DNA of 64,000 nucleotides from an uncultured Poribacteria bacterium (GCA_951812525.1 OX638316.1:2390630-2454629); one strand, 5' to 3'. Positions 25,349 through 34,155 are shown, counted from the stretch's first letter. Program-made: numbers and translations. Notes: generated by a model not told the origin, from the sequence alone.

Positions 25349-26434
25349 ATGAAAATTAAAGCAGTTCGCACATCTCTTTACGACATCCCACCTGAAGTTG
25401 AACGGGTTGATGCCATCCAGACCTTTGTCTCTATGGAATTCCCTTTCATCGAAGTTGAAGATGCAGATGGGGTTGTAGGGACTGGATTCTCCTACACCAT
25501 CGGGACAGGTGGGGAAGCGATCAAACAGATTATGGATGCCTATCTCACACCTATCCTCCTTGAGGAGGATGCCTCCAACATCGACCGAATTTGGAATCGG
25601 ATGTGGATGGATACACACTGGGTAGGAAGAGGTGGCATCGTCACTTTAGGCATGGCAGCGGTAGATATTGCCCTCTGGGATCTCATGGCGAAGCGCGCCG
25701 AGTTGCCGCTCTATCAGCTTCTTGGTGGTGCGAGAGCTGCTGTTCCAGTTTACAACACAGATGGCGGTTGGCTTCACCTCACCGAGGACGAACTCGTTAG
25801 ACAGTCCGTGGAATTCGTCGAGCAAGGCTTCAAAGGCATCAAGATTAAAGTGGGACGCGACAGCCTTCACGAAGACGTTGCACGGATCTTCGCTGTCAGG
25901 AAGGCGATTGGACAGGAACCGTATCTCATGGTTGATGCCAATATGAAGTGGAATGCTCGCGAAGCGATTCAACTTGCATGTCGTGTCGAGGAGGCAGGAC
26001 TTTTCTGGTTTGAGGAACCGATCGAGGCGGATGATGTGGATAGCCATGTTACGCTGCGCGAGAAAACAACGATTCCGATCGCCATTGGCGAGACAATTTA
26101 CAATAAATACGTCTTTAAGGAATACATCGCACAAGGCGCAGCGGATATCCTTCAGCCGGATGCGGTCCGCGTCGGTGGTATCTCTGAATGGATGAAGGTT
26201 GCGCATACAGCGGAATGTTTCGGACTTTCCGTATCGCCACACTTCCTGATGGATCTGCACGTCCATCTCTCAGCTGCTGTGCCACATTCACTCTTTGTGG
26301 AATATATCCCATCTCTTGATCCAGTGTTGATGGATACTTTGACGCTCAGAGACGGGCATTTTTCACCACCAGACCGTCCAGGACACGGCATTCTGTTCGA
26401 CAAACAGAAACTCGCCCAGTATCAAATATCGTAG
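25349..26434 (+). CDS. Mandelate racemase/muconate lactonizing enzyme family (enolase superfamily)
   Basis: The 361-residue protein has the two-domain enolase-superfamily layout: an N-terminal capping domain and a barrel with catalytic residues in order. K-I-K in GIKIKVGRD (about residues 168-170) and the metal ligands Asp in LMVDANMKWN, Glu in WFEEPI and Glu in IAIGETIYN are all present. VSPHFLMDLHVHL carries the candidate catalytic His. This suits an acid-sugar dehydratase or racemase. It lies 10 bp after the TIM-barrel gene and 47 bp before the SDR, suggesting one catabolic operon. Confidence 0.88.
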   Translation: MKIKAVRTSLYDIPPEVERVDAIQTFVSMEFPFIEVEDADGVVGTGFSYTIGTGGEAIKQIMDAYLTPILLEEDASNIDRIWNRMWMDTHWVGRGGIVTLGMAAVDIALWDLMAKRAELPLYQLLGGARAAVPVYNTDGGWLHLTEDELVRQSVEFVEQGFKGIKIKVGRDSLHEDVARIFAVRKAIGQEPYLMVDANMKWNAREAIQLACRVEEAGLFWFEEPIEADDVDSHVTLREKTTIPIAIGETIYNKYVFKEYIAQGAADILQPDAVRVGGISEWMKVAHTAECFGLSVSPHFLMDLHVHLSAAVPHSLFVEYIPSLDPVLMDTLTLRDGHFSPPDRPGHGILFDKQKLAQYQIS

Positions 26435-26481
26435 GTGAATGAGAATCCACGATGTGTGCCTATTATCTTTAGGAGCAATTT

Positions 26482-27192
26482 GTGAAACTTGAAAACCGTA
26501 TTGCAATTATTACAGGGGGTGGGCGCGGTATCGGTTATTCAACCGCTTTAGCGTTCGCTAGAGAAGGTGCCGATGTCGTCCTTGCCGCACGGACCGATAC
26601 CGAAATAAACGCTGTTGCCGAAGAGGTGAAGCAACTCGGTAGGCGCGCGCTTGCTATCAAAACGGATATTCAGCTGAAAACGGATGTTGATGCGATGGTT
26701 GCCCGGACACTCGATACCTTCGGTAAAGTGGACATTCTCGTCAATAACGCAGGCGTGGCGATCCACAACCCGATTCCGAAGATTCGAGAAGAGGATTGGG
26801 ATCTGACAATGGCAGTTAACCTCAAAGGTGTATTTCTCGGCACACAAGCCGTCTTCAGCCACATGTGCGAGCAGAAATATGGGCATATCGTCAATATTTC
26901 CTCGGTCTCTGGCAAATTTGGGCATGTCAACGGCGGCGCGTATTGTGCCTCTAAATTCGCCGTTGTCGGCTTCACGGAGACGACGAATAATGAGGGCAGG
27001 TCACACGGTGTAAAAGCTTCGGTTGTCTGTCCCGGTCCTGTGGATACCAAAATGCGCCGTGACAATCATCCAGACGATGTGATTGAGCATCTCACACTCC
27101 CAGAGGATGTAGCGGATCTGATTCTGTTCTTGGTAACACAACCACCCCGCGCCCATACACTTGAGACCGTTATCCGAACCCCTTTGATGTAA
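26482..27192 (+). CDS. Short-chain dehydrogenase/reductase
   Basis: The 236-residue classical SDR reduces or oxidises a hydroxyl/keto group with NAD(P). Motifs are ITGGGRGIGYSTA (cofactor loop), VNNAGVAI, the catalytic Ser in NISSVSG, and Y-C-A-S-K-F-A with catalytic Tyr and Lys. An Arg at AARTD after strand two suggests NADP preference. It starts at a GTG with AGGAG upstream. As the last member of the TIM-barrel/MLE/SDR set, it may oxidise the same sugar-derived substrate. Confidence 0.88.
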   Translation: MKLENRIAIITGGGRGIGYSTALAFAREGADVVLAARTDTEINAVAEEVKQLGRRALAIKTDIQLKTDVDAMVARTLDTFGKVDILVNNAGVAIHNPIPKIREEDWDLTMAVNLKGVFLGTQAVFSHMCEQKYGHIVNISSVSGKFGHVNGGAYCASKFAVVGFTETTNNEGRSHGVKASVVCPGPVDTKMRRDNHPDDVIEHLTLPEDVADLILFLVTQPPRAHTLETVIRTPLM

Positions 27193-27212
27193 TTAAACCT
27201 GTCTTTCAAATC

Positions 27213-27235
27213 AGGTGGGGTTACAAACCGCACCT
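27213..27235. repeat. Palindrome, AGGTGCGGTT family, one mismatch
   Basis: AGGTGGGGTT and AACCGCACCT arms with a 3-nt ACA loop, between the SDR gene and tatD. It has the same core as the palindromes at 3606 and 24283. Confidence 0.55.
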
Positions 27236-27252
27236 CCCGGGATTAGGGCGGA

Positions 27253-28017
27253 ATGTTTATTGATTCACACGCACATATTCAACTCTCTCAATTTAACCGT
27301 GATCGCGATGGGGTGCTAAAACGCGCACAGGAATCCGCGGTCTCCACCATTCTCGTTATCGGATTTGACATAGAGACCAGTCTTGGTGCAGTGGAATTGG
27401 CGGACAAACATACACAAATCTACGCCACCGTTGGGATGCATCCGCACGACGCAAAGGATCTAACACCGGATGCCCTTAAAACCTTTCGTGAACTCGCTAC
27501 ACATCCAAAGGTGATTGCGCTCGGCGAAATGGGGTTGGATTACTACCGGAATCTCTCGCCGCGTCCGTTGCAAAAAGAGGCATTTGAAAGACAGTTGGAT
27601 CTCGCCGAAGAGATGCAGATGCCTATTATTATCCACAACCGTGATGCGTATATGGACATTCTACCTATCTTGGAGACACGTCAAGGAAGAATTCGAGGTG
27701 TGCTGCACTGCTTTACCGGTGATGTGGCGTTAATGCACAGAAGCCTTGCTGTCGGGTTCCATATAGGTATCGGTGGAATTGTGACCTACCCGAATGCCAA
27801 AGATGTTCAAGCGGTCGCGAAGGAAGTATCTGAAGACCGACTGCTCATAGAGACCGATTGTCCATGGTTGACGCCGCAATTCCGCCGCGGCAAACGGAAT
27901 GAACCCTCCTATGTGCGTGCTGTGGCAGAAAAGATCGCGGAACTTCGCGGCACCTCTATAGAAACAATTGGCGAAGCAACAACAAGAAATTTTGAGATTC
28001 TGTTCGCACAAGCATGA
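27253..28017 (+). CDS. TatD family hydrolase/deoxyribonuclease
   Basis: The 254-residue metal-dependent hydrolase shows the full TatD set. It has FIDSHAHIQL with the HxH metal site, GMHPHDAK, LGEMGLDYYR with the bridging Glu, PIIIHNRDA, the GVLHCFTGD His, and LLIETDCPWLTP with the metal Asp. Family members act as 3'-5' DNA exonucleases or D-aminoacyl-tRNA deacylase-like enzymes. A GGGCGGA site precedes the ATG. The following permease gene overlaps it by an ATGA junction. Confidence 0.9.
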   Translation: MFIDSHAHIQLSQFNRDRDGVLKRAQESAVSTILVIGFDIETSLGAVELADKHTQIYATVGMHPHDAKDLTPDALKTFRELATHPKVIALGEMGLDYYRNLSPRPLQKEAFERQLDLAEEMQMPIIIHNRDAYMDILPILETRQGRIRGVLHCFTGDVALMHRSLAVGFHIGIGGIVTYPNAKDVQAVAKEVSEDRLLIETDCPWLTPQFRRGKRNEPSYVRAVAEKIAELRGTSIETIGEATTRNFEILFAQA

Positions 28018-29129
28018 AGCACCTGAATCTTCGCATGTATGCAATGGTGCTTGCCCTCGTCTGTGTCTGGGTGATTTTTACACTCCTGACCGGCGGCACC
28101 TTCCTCAGCACTCGGAATCTGTCCAACCTTTCCCGTCAAGCGGCGGTCACAGCCATCCTCGCCGTCGGTATGACGCTAGTTATTGTCTCTGCTAACATCG
28201 ATCTTTCTGTCGGTTACGGTGCCGGATTACTCGGTGCTATTGCGGCGATCGTACACGTGCGGTGGGGGCAACCGATTATTGTGACGCTCCTTGCTGTTAT
28301 CTGCATCGGCATTCTGATGGGACTAATGCAGGGCTATCTCGTAGCGTATCAACGCATCCCCGCGTTCATCGTCACATTGGGTGGATTTTTGGCGTATCGC
28401 GGTTTAATGTTAGCCTTTACTAAAGGCGAAACCATCCTACTTCCAGACAATTGGCTCAAAGCGATTGGGAATGCCTACCTCTCGCCGACACTCGGCTGGG
28501 GACTCATGATTGCGGGACTCGGCATCAGCGGATACCGATTTTACCGACAACGCACCGCGCAACTGCAATATGGCACTGAGAAAACGTCTCCGGGTATCTT
28601 GCTATTGAAAATAGTCGGAATATCGGCACTGGTTGTAGTGTTCATCGTCGTGATGAATGCTCACAAGGGGGTTCCCTTTCCGGTAGGCATTCTATTTGGA
28701 CTGGCATTTGTATTTCATTTTATCGCCAATCACACCCGTTTTGGACGTTATGTCTATGCAGTCGGAGGGAACGCGGAGGCGGCATACCTCTCCGGGATCA
28801 ACGTACGCGGCATCACGTTACAGGTGTTCGCAACGATGGGAGCATTAATGGCGATTGCTGGTGTTGTGCTAACGGCACGCGTTGGGAGTGCAAGTCCAGA
28901 AGCCGGACGGTTGCTGGAGTTAGATGCCATCGCTGCGTGTGTTATCGGCGGTGCCAGTTTGATGGGTGGACGTGGGAGCATCTTCGGTGCGATTTTAGGG
29001 GCATTCGTCATGGAGAGTCTCAATAACGGGATGAGCATGGCGAATATGGATGCCTCGTGGCAGGATATTATCAAGGGTGTGGTACTTGTTGCAGCGGTAG
29101 GGTTTGACATGGTATCGCGACGGCGGTAA
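28014..29129 (+). CDS. Sugar ABC transporter permease, XylH/RbsC type
   Basis: The 371-residue membrane protein belongs to the BPD_transp_2 permeases of monosaccharide ABC importers. About ten hydrophobic helices are visible. Diagnostic segments are TLVIVSANIDLSVG, GLMQGYLVAYQRIPAFIVTLGG, YAVGGNAEAAYLSGINV and the closing GGASLMGGRGSIFGAILGAF. It overlaps tatD by 4 bp. The usual ATPase and sugar-binding protein genes are not adjacent, so it must pair with subunits encoded elsewhere. Confidence 0.88.
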   Translation: MKHLNLRMYAMVLALVCVWVIFTLLTGGTFLSTRNLSNLSRQAAVTAILAVGMTLVIVSANIDLSVGYGAGLLGAIAAIVHVRWGQPIIVTLLAVICIGILMGLMQGYLVAYQRIPAFIVTLGGFLAYRGLMLAFTKGETILLPDNWLKAIGNAYLSPTLGWGLMIAGLGISGYRFYRQRTAQLQYGTEKTSPGILLLKIVGISALVVVFIVVMNAHKGVPFPVGILFGLAFVFHFIANHTRFGRYVYAVGGNAEAAYLSGINVRGITLQVFATMGALMAIAGVVLTARVGSASPEAGRLLELDAIAACVIGGASLMGGRGSIFGAILGAFVMESLNNGMSMANMDASWQDIIKGVVLVAAVGFDMVSRRR

Positions 29130-29130
29130 G

Positions 29131-29393
29131 TGCTAATTATTTTTATTTTTTTAAACCTTTTCCCCAAAAATCTCCCTCTTTATAACTGAAATTTAAATAG
29201 GAATCTGTTTACGCGGTACGATGCGTCATCAGTGGTGCTAGTTTAATGGAAAACATTGAGTACTTGCGGTCGGATTCATGTGGCATCACGGTGGTGCTAG
29301 AATACGTACTTTTTTTAAACCCTTTTCTCGAATATTATCCTCTTTATAACCGAAATCTAATTGGGAATTTTCTATGCGATACGATTCATCAAC
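29131..29393. repeat. Imperfect direct duplication of the sigma/clamp gene leader
   Basis: Bases 29131-29233 and 29295-29393 are imperfect copies about 164 bp apart. Both contain TTTTTTTAAAC-C-TTTTC, CTCTTTATAAC-GAAAT and a GCG-TACGAT-C-TCATCA end. The second copy includes the start and first codons of the sigma/clamp ORF. In the first copy the corresponding start reads ACG. This looks like a decayed duplication of the gene leader. Confidence 0.6.
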
Positions 29394-31116
29394 GCACACT
29401 GATCTGACAGATGAGGAGCTCATTCTACTTGTACAAGCAGGAGATGAGTTAGCGTTTGCGCAACTGGCAACTCGCCATAGTTTCCGGATCTGGCAGTTGG
29501 TTGTTCTAAACTCCCGCCAGACTCGCGATGCTGAAGAGATCTTTCAGAACATTTGGATATCGGTTTGGGAGAACATCGGCAGCTTACGTAGCGTTGACAG
29601 TTTCGGGGGATGGCTGCAAAAGATAGCGTACACGGCTTGCAGCAGATACTACTCTGTCAAGCCGCACACCGCAGGTGAGATTCTGCAGAGCGCGGAGAAA
29701 CTCACTGAAACTATTGACCACGATGCCGTTGCCCGTTTTCGAGAGATGGAACTCCACTCCGCTGTAACCGAAGCAGTCCATCACCTTCCTGAAAAGGTAC
29801 GTGCTGTCGCTGTGCGATACTACTTAGAGATGTGGACTGTCAAAGAAATTGCGGAAGAACTTGACTTGGCGGTTGGCACCGTTAAGACGAGACTGAGAGA
29901 CATTCGTACACTTCTACGCAAGGAATTCGGTGTTGAAGAAGTTGAGAGGCGAAGAATTGTGGCACATGGAAAAGAAATATCCGAGCCATCACGAGACAAA
30001 ATTAAGGAGGGTTATGGAATGGAATTTACCTTTGAAAGAGATGAACTTTTGCTGTTTTTGCAAACACTGCAAGGTGTCACAGGTGGGCAAAATGCTATAC
30101 CTGTACTTTCAGATGTACTCATTCGCGCCGAAGGGGGCACGATTGATGTACAAGTCGACCTCAAAATGAGGGTTGAGGGGACGGTCAAAGCGGAAGGGGC
30201 AATTACTGTCCCTGTCAAGAAAATGGTGGATATTCTTAAAGAGTTACCAGCGGATAAACCGATAGATTTGGTAGCGACAGTCAAAGACAGCGTTGAGATT
30301 ACCTGCGACGATGGTGTTTACAAAATCCCCGGAACGTCTGATGAAGACTCCGTACAACTACCTTCTATTGAAGGTGAAGTGCTGTCGATTGGCGGAGGAA
30401 TATTGCGCGATGTGATCCAAAAAACAGGATATGCTGCATCTACGGAGAAGATTCGTCCTTTCCTAAACGGTCTCTACTTTAACTGCCTTGAAGACAGAAC
30501 AGAAATCGTCGCGACTGACGGCAAACGTCTCGTTCTTGCACAGTGTGGCCCACTCAGTTCACGAGCGGAAACCAACGGGTTTATCGTGCCACTTAAGGCG
30601 GTTCAAGAGATTCCGAAAACCTTCTCAGAATCTGTTGAAGTCGATATCTCTGTTTTAGAAAATGAAATCCGTTTTACCGATGGAAATGCTACCTTAACGA
30701 CCCAACTTGTGGATAGAGAATATCCAAACTATCAGAAAATCATCCCGAAGACGAGTATAGGCAAAACGGTCGTTTTGAAAGACCAGATTTTGAGCGTAAC
30801 GCGACGTATAGCACTGCGATCAAATCCCAAGAACCATGCAATCTGTTTAGAGATTGATACAGAACGTATTCGGGTTTCCACAATGACATCAGAATTAGTG
30901 GAAGTGCATGAGACAGTGCCTGTGGCGTTTGGCACCGGAAGCGTGAGAGTCGGTTTTGATGCTCGCTTGTTGATAGAGTCGTTGGCTCACATTGATACCG
31001 AGTCGGTGTCGATTGAATTTACAAAGGAATTAGAACCTGTCCTTATTAAACCGGTAGGCGACGATAGATATATTTCCCTTGTCATGCCGTTGCTTTTGGA
31101 TGCGTCTTGGGTATAG
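29374..31116 (+). CDS. ECF sigma factor joined in-frame to DNA polymerase III beta clamp
   Basis: One uninterrupted 580-codon frame encodes two normally separate proteins. Residues 1-200 are an ECF sigma factor. Region 2 contains DAEEIFQNIWISVWENI and FGGWLQKIAYTACSRYY; region 4 contains LPEKVRAVAVRYYLEMWTVKEIAEELDLAVGTVKTRL. Residues 216-580 are a full-length DnaN-like clamp, with NAIPVLSDVLI, AITVPVKKMVDILKELP, KIRPFLNGLYF, TDGKRLVLA, LVDREYPNYQKIIP and YISLVMPL. Between them are about 20 charged linker residues and no stop. An internal AAGGAGG (30004-30010) lies eight bases before the ATG of codon 216, so the clamp could also be made separately. Upstream is a duplicated leader. Confidence 0.85.
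   Translation: MRYDSSTHTDLTDEELILLVQAGDELAFAQLATRHSFRIWQLVVLNSRQTRDAEEIFQNIWISVWENIGSLRSVDSFGGWLQKIAYTACSRYYSVKPHTAGEILQSAEKLTETIDHDAVARFREMELHSAVTEAVHHLPEKVRAVAVRYYLEMWTVKEIAEELDLAVGTVKTRLRDIRTLLRKEFGVEEVERRRIVAHGKEISEPSRDKIKEGYGMEFTFERDELLLFLQTLQGVTGGQNAIPVLSDVLIRAEGGTIDVQVDLKMRVEGTVKAEGAITVPVKKMVDILKELPADKPIDLVATVKDSVEITCDDGVYKIPGTSDEDSVQLPSIEGEVLSIGGGILRDVIQKTGYAASTEKIRPFLNGLYFNCLEDRTEIVATDGKRLVLAQCGPLSSRAETNGFIVPLKAVQEIPKTFSESVEVDISVLENEIRFTDGNATLTTQLVDREYPNYQKIIPKTSIGKTVVLKDQILSVTRRIALRSNPKNHAICLEIDTERIRVSTMTSELVEVHETVPVAFGTGSVRVGFDARLLIESLAHIDTESVSIEFTKELEPVLIKPVGDDRYISLVMPLLLDASWV
30004..30021 (+). promoter_or_regulatory. Internal ribosome binding site and start for a separate beta clamp
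   Basis: AAGGAGG at 30004-30010 is followed after eight bases by the in-frame ATG at 30019. Initiation here would give a 365-residue clamp, the normal DnaN length. Both a fusion and a free clamp may therefore be produced from one frame. Confidence 0.65.
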
Positions 31117-31179
31117 CGGATGTGATTTTAGGGAACCACGCGCGGAACACGAGATGCGAGTTTCTCAACCGACTTCGCA

Positions 31180-32517
31180 CTATTTTGCCAGATTCCGTGC
31201 CTCTTTGAACTTCTCTTTGGCGAATTGCCCCCATTCCTTGATTTTTTCGTTGCGAATGCTCGGATCTTTCCAGTCGGCAGACGCCATCTGCATCGCTTCT
31301 TCTTCGGTAATAGGCATCTTCGTGAGAACCGCAATCGCCGCATCGCGTTTTGCTGGATCTTTACACTTTCGGATCGCTTTCCAGGCGTTGACGAGGTCTT
31401 TATGGGAATCAATGATGAGAACACCGAAGAGATCGTTGACTATATTCCACCGATTACCGCCTTTATCTGAGTCGTATTGAAACGGTGTGCCTTCCATGGC
31501 AAACGGATTTGGAACGATGCATCGTTCCCCGAGTTTATCATAGAGTGTTGGCAGGACACTCGCACGGTTCAAGCCACCCTTCCACTTAGGTCCCTCCGGA
31601 TCGTCATTTCGGAGCATCCAGAGTTTCTGTGCATCATCCGACAGAACAAATTCAAGAAACTTTTGCGCGACTGGAAGATTCGGTGCTCCTTTGAGAATAG
31701 CAATTGGATCTGCGGTAACAACTGCACCATCGGCTGGTACGGTGTATTTAATTTTATCCTCACCAATAACAGCAATTTGTCCGTATGCATAAAAATCGAT
31801 CGCCAGTCCATAAATGACTTGTCCAGCGACGACGTCTGTCGGAATAGCATTAGCACCGGCGGAGAAGCCTCGGACATTGCCACCGATTTTGGTCAGGAGC
31901 GCAAATCCTTCTTCCCAACCGACGGTTTGAAGGATAATCTCGTACACCATGTGTGCAGAACCACTTTCTCTCGGATCGGCTGCGCCAATTTTACCAAGTA
32001 AGGCAAAGTCCCCTAAATCCTGCCATGCTGTGGCTTTGGGGAGTTGGAGCATTTCACGGAGTTCATCGTTGTACATGATGCCGAAGCTGGACAGTGCTGC
32101 GCCGTACCATTGGTGTTCAGCGTCATAGAGTGGGATTCCGTGGAAGGATTGCATCATCTGCTTGAGTTGTGCATCAGGCAGCTTGTACGCGTGCAGCCAG
32201 CCCATATTTGAGAGACGGAGGTAGTTGTCAGTGCCCCCGCCAAAAAAGATGTCAATACTGATGCCATCTGGTACCCTTTTAAACTCCGATTCGATAAACC
32301 GGTAATTAGAGGAAGTGCCACCCACATCTCGCCAGTCGGTCTTGACTGTCCTACCGGTCTGTTCTTGGTACCATTTCTCAAAATTTGTGCCGAATTCTGT
32401 TTCAATACCTTCTGGATGTGGAGAGATAATAATAAGTTCGTCTTGGGAAAATGAGAGAGGGGAAAGTGCGAGAAGGCATAGAACTGTACCCCAAAATAGG
32501 GGCTTAAAGTAGGACAT
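31180..32517 (-). CDS. Extracellular solute-binding protein (family 1/iron-spermidine type)
   Basis: The 445-residue protein has a signal peptide (MSYFKPLFWGTVLCLLALSPLSFSQ) and a periplasmic binding-protein fold. Supporting segments are LIIISPHPEGIETEFGTNFEKWYQEQTG near the start, DIFFGGGTDNYLRL, GIMYND, and AKGAPN-type region ILKGAPNLPVAQKFLEFVLSDDAQKLW. This arrangement is typical of binding proteins for ferric iron or polyamines. No lipobox is seen. No permease or ATPase lies beside it, so the transported ligand is unknown. It converges with the sigma/clamp gene. Confidence 0.85.
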   Translation of the reverse strand: MSYFKPLFWGTVLCLLALSPLSFSQDELIIISPHPEGIETEFGTNFEKWYQEQTGRTVKTDWRDVGGTSSNYRFIESEFKRVPDGISIDIFFGGGTDNYLRLSNMGWLHAYKLPDAQLKQMMQSFHGIPLYDAEHQWYGAALSSFGIMYNDELREMLQLPKATAWQDLGDFALLGKIGAADPRESGSAHMVYEIILQTVGWEEGFALLTKIGGNVRGFSAGANAIPTDVVAGQVIYGLAIDFYAYGQIAVIGEDKIKYTVPADGAVVTADPIAILKGAPNLPVAQKFLEFVLSDDAQKLWMLRNDDPEGPKWKGGLNRASVLPTLYDKLGERCIVPNPFAMEGTPFQYDSDKGGNRWNIVNDLFGVLIIDSHKDLVNAWKAIRKCKDPAKRDAAIAVLTKMPITEEEAMQMASADWKDPSIRNEKIKEWGQFAKEKFKEARNLAK

Positions 32518-32635
32518 TTTTTAAGGCTCCTTTTTTCATACGTGTGGTAATACCCGATTACCCGTGATTCGTACTGTTTTTGCGTAGTGTTGACGTGCGG
32601 CACACTCACAGCGCACTAAAATCGAGGGCAGTCAA

Positions 32636-33607
32636 TTAAGGTGAAAACGTCGGTTGTTGATCGAAGACGTACGCCAACGGGTTTACCCACCTTTTTTTAT
32701 TTTCGTCGTAAACAGCATAATGCAAGTGTGCCCCGGTGCTACGGCCCGTGTTTCCGACGTAACCGATAATCTGTCCGCGCGTCACTTTTTGCCCGACTTT
32801 GATTCCATCTGCATAATCTTTCAAGTGCGCATACAACGTTTTGAACTGGTGTCCATCATGGGAGATTTCGACTGTTTTTCCCAAGTAACCGTCCCTTTTA
32901 GCCTTCAAGATTGTTCCATCAGCGGCAGCGATAACAGGGACTCCAGCGTGAGTTTTAATATCCAACCCTTGGTGAAATTCGCGTTTCCTTGTTAATGGAT
33001 GTATGCGCCACCCAAACCGGGAAGAATACCAGAAAGCATGTTTTTCTCCCTCCCGTTTTTGGAGTTCCACTGGTAAGATCGAAGGATATCCATCAATCTG
33101 TTTTTGGTGTTCGCTGACGTAATTGTAGAGAGGCTGCACCTCTTGTTTTAGGATGCTGGGTGTTATTAATCCTAGCGTCTCGTGCGCGTGTGGATCGACA
33201 TCAGCGATAGTTGAAATATTTTCCTGTTCGGAATTGGCTTGTCCTTCAGCGTCTTCGGGGTTCCACTGCATACTACTGTCGCCGCCACCCTGTCCGAGAA
33301 TTCCCAAAGCCTCTTGAATCTTTTCTGCCATGCGGCGGATACTGTTCATCTCCTCATTAACTGCAGCGAGTTCCAACTCGACTTGGAGTTTGCCATGCAC
33401 TAATTTTTTGATTTCCTCCGCGCTCGCCTGTAATTCTGTCTCAGATTTGTTTCTCTGATACTTCTGAAAGATCCCATAGCCTATTCCGCTGATCGCTGTC
33501 AAAAATAGTGCAAGGATGAGACAGAAAAAAATCAGTAAGCGTCCTTGACTAATGGCATGCTGACGGACAGAGTTTCTACGGGCGGATAGAAGAATAAATG
33601 TGTACAT
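32636..33607 (-). CDS. M23 family metallopeptidase with membrane anchor and coiled coil
   Basis: The 323-residue protein has an N-terminal transmembrane helix (about residues 22-48) and a coiled coil (about 53-97: KSETELQASAEEIKKLVHGKLQ). The C-terminal M23 (LytM) peptidase domain shows the zinc ligands in EFHQGLDIKTHAG (H-x-x-x-D) and GAHLHYAVY (H-x-H). It also has GWRIHPLT and GYVGNTGRSTG. It probably cuts peptidoglycan cross-links or acts with divisome factors from the periplasmic side. It starts after AAGGAG and follows a leader of about 300 nt. Confidence 0.9.
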   Translation of the reverse strand: MYTFILLSARRNSVRQHAISQGRLLIFFCLILALFLTAISGIGYGIFQKYQRNKSETELQASAEEIKKLVHGKLQVELELAAVNEEMNSIRRMAEKIQEALGILGQGGGDSSMQWNPEDAEGQANSEQENISTIADVDPHAHETLGLITPSILKQEVQPLYNYVSEHQKQIDGYPSILPVELQKREGEKHAFWYSSRFGWRIHPLTRKREFHQGLDIKTHAGVPVIAAADGTILKAKRDGYLGKTVEISHDGHQFKTLYAHLKDYADGIKVGQKVTRGQIIGYVGNTGRSTGAHLHYAVYDENKKRWVNPLAYVFDQQPTFSP

Positions 33608-33885
33608 TCAATAAAAACTCCTTCACAATTTAAGACCTGTGCCACCTAAATCTAAATATGGACGCGTATCCGGTGTGTATGTGAAAACGTGTACGTTAGG
33701 CAATTTCGTACAATGTCAGGGCGAAAAATGGTGTGCCTACAGCAAAAACAAGCGGCAGTATGATTATAGGTCGAAAGCCGCACAATGGCAACAGAAGTGG
33801 TGAACTTGTTGGATTTTCCTAATCCAAATGTGTTTTTTACATCTCTGCTGCATATTATGTTGCACTTATGGTTCGCCTGTAGGCG

Positions 33886-33909
33886 TTGGATAATTCACAA
33901 ATTATCCAA
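33886..33909. promoter_or_regulatory. Operator-like palindrome in M23 leader
   Basis: TTGGATAATT and AATTATCCAA form a perfect 10-bp inverted repeat with a 4-nt spacer. It lies about 7 to 30 bases downstream of the predicted M23 gene transcription start. That position suits a repressor site or a 5' RNA hairpin. Confidence 0.5.
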
Positions 33910-33922
33910 ACGTTATGTGATA

Positions 33923-33951
33923 ATTATACCATAGTTGACTAATTAGGTCAA
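33923..33951 (-). promoter_or_regulatory. Promoter for the M23 metallopeptidase gene
   Basis: On the minus strand, TTGACC (33951-33946), a 17-bp spacer and TATAAT (33928-33923). Transcription would start near 33916 and leave a leader of about 309 nt before the ATG at 33607. Confidence 0.65.
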
Positions 33952-34020
33952 ATTAATTAAGAAAAACCTATTGGTATTGTCTGTTTGTTCAAGAGCGCAC
34001 GCGTCTATGATTCGTGTGTA

Positions 34021-34155
34021 TTACAAACGCAAAACGATTGCTGGCATTTTCCAAACAAGGATGATGATACCGCCAAGCAGAATGAGGTACCACACAATTA
34101 ACATTCGAATGCGTGTCCCTTTAAAAAATCGATGGCGGGAACGTTTCAGTTTCAT
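34021..34155 (-). CDS. Small single-span membrane protein
   Basis: A 44-residue frame starts at an ATG with a strong AAAAAAGGAG site seven bases upstream. It has a basic N-terminus (KLKRSRHRFFKGTRIR) followed by one hydrophobic helix (LIVWYLILLGGIIILVW). I do not recognise it. The strong site and the positive-inside pattern support a real small membrane protein. Confidence 0.6.
   Translation of the reverse strand: MKLKRSRHRFFKGTRIRMLIVWYLILLGGIIILVWKMPAIVLRL

Larger units (their letters stand above)
33608..34020. other. 413-bp gap: M23 leader region with no convincing gene
   Basis: On the minus strand this region is the leader of the M23 gene, from the promoter at 33923-33951. A plus-strand frame 33639-33803 (GTG start, 54 codons, three Cys, very basic) looks protein-like but has no ribosome binding site. 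The opposite strand encodes a short hydrophobic stretch in the mirrored frame. I cannot decide whether either is real. Confidence 0.5.
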
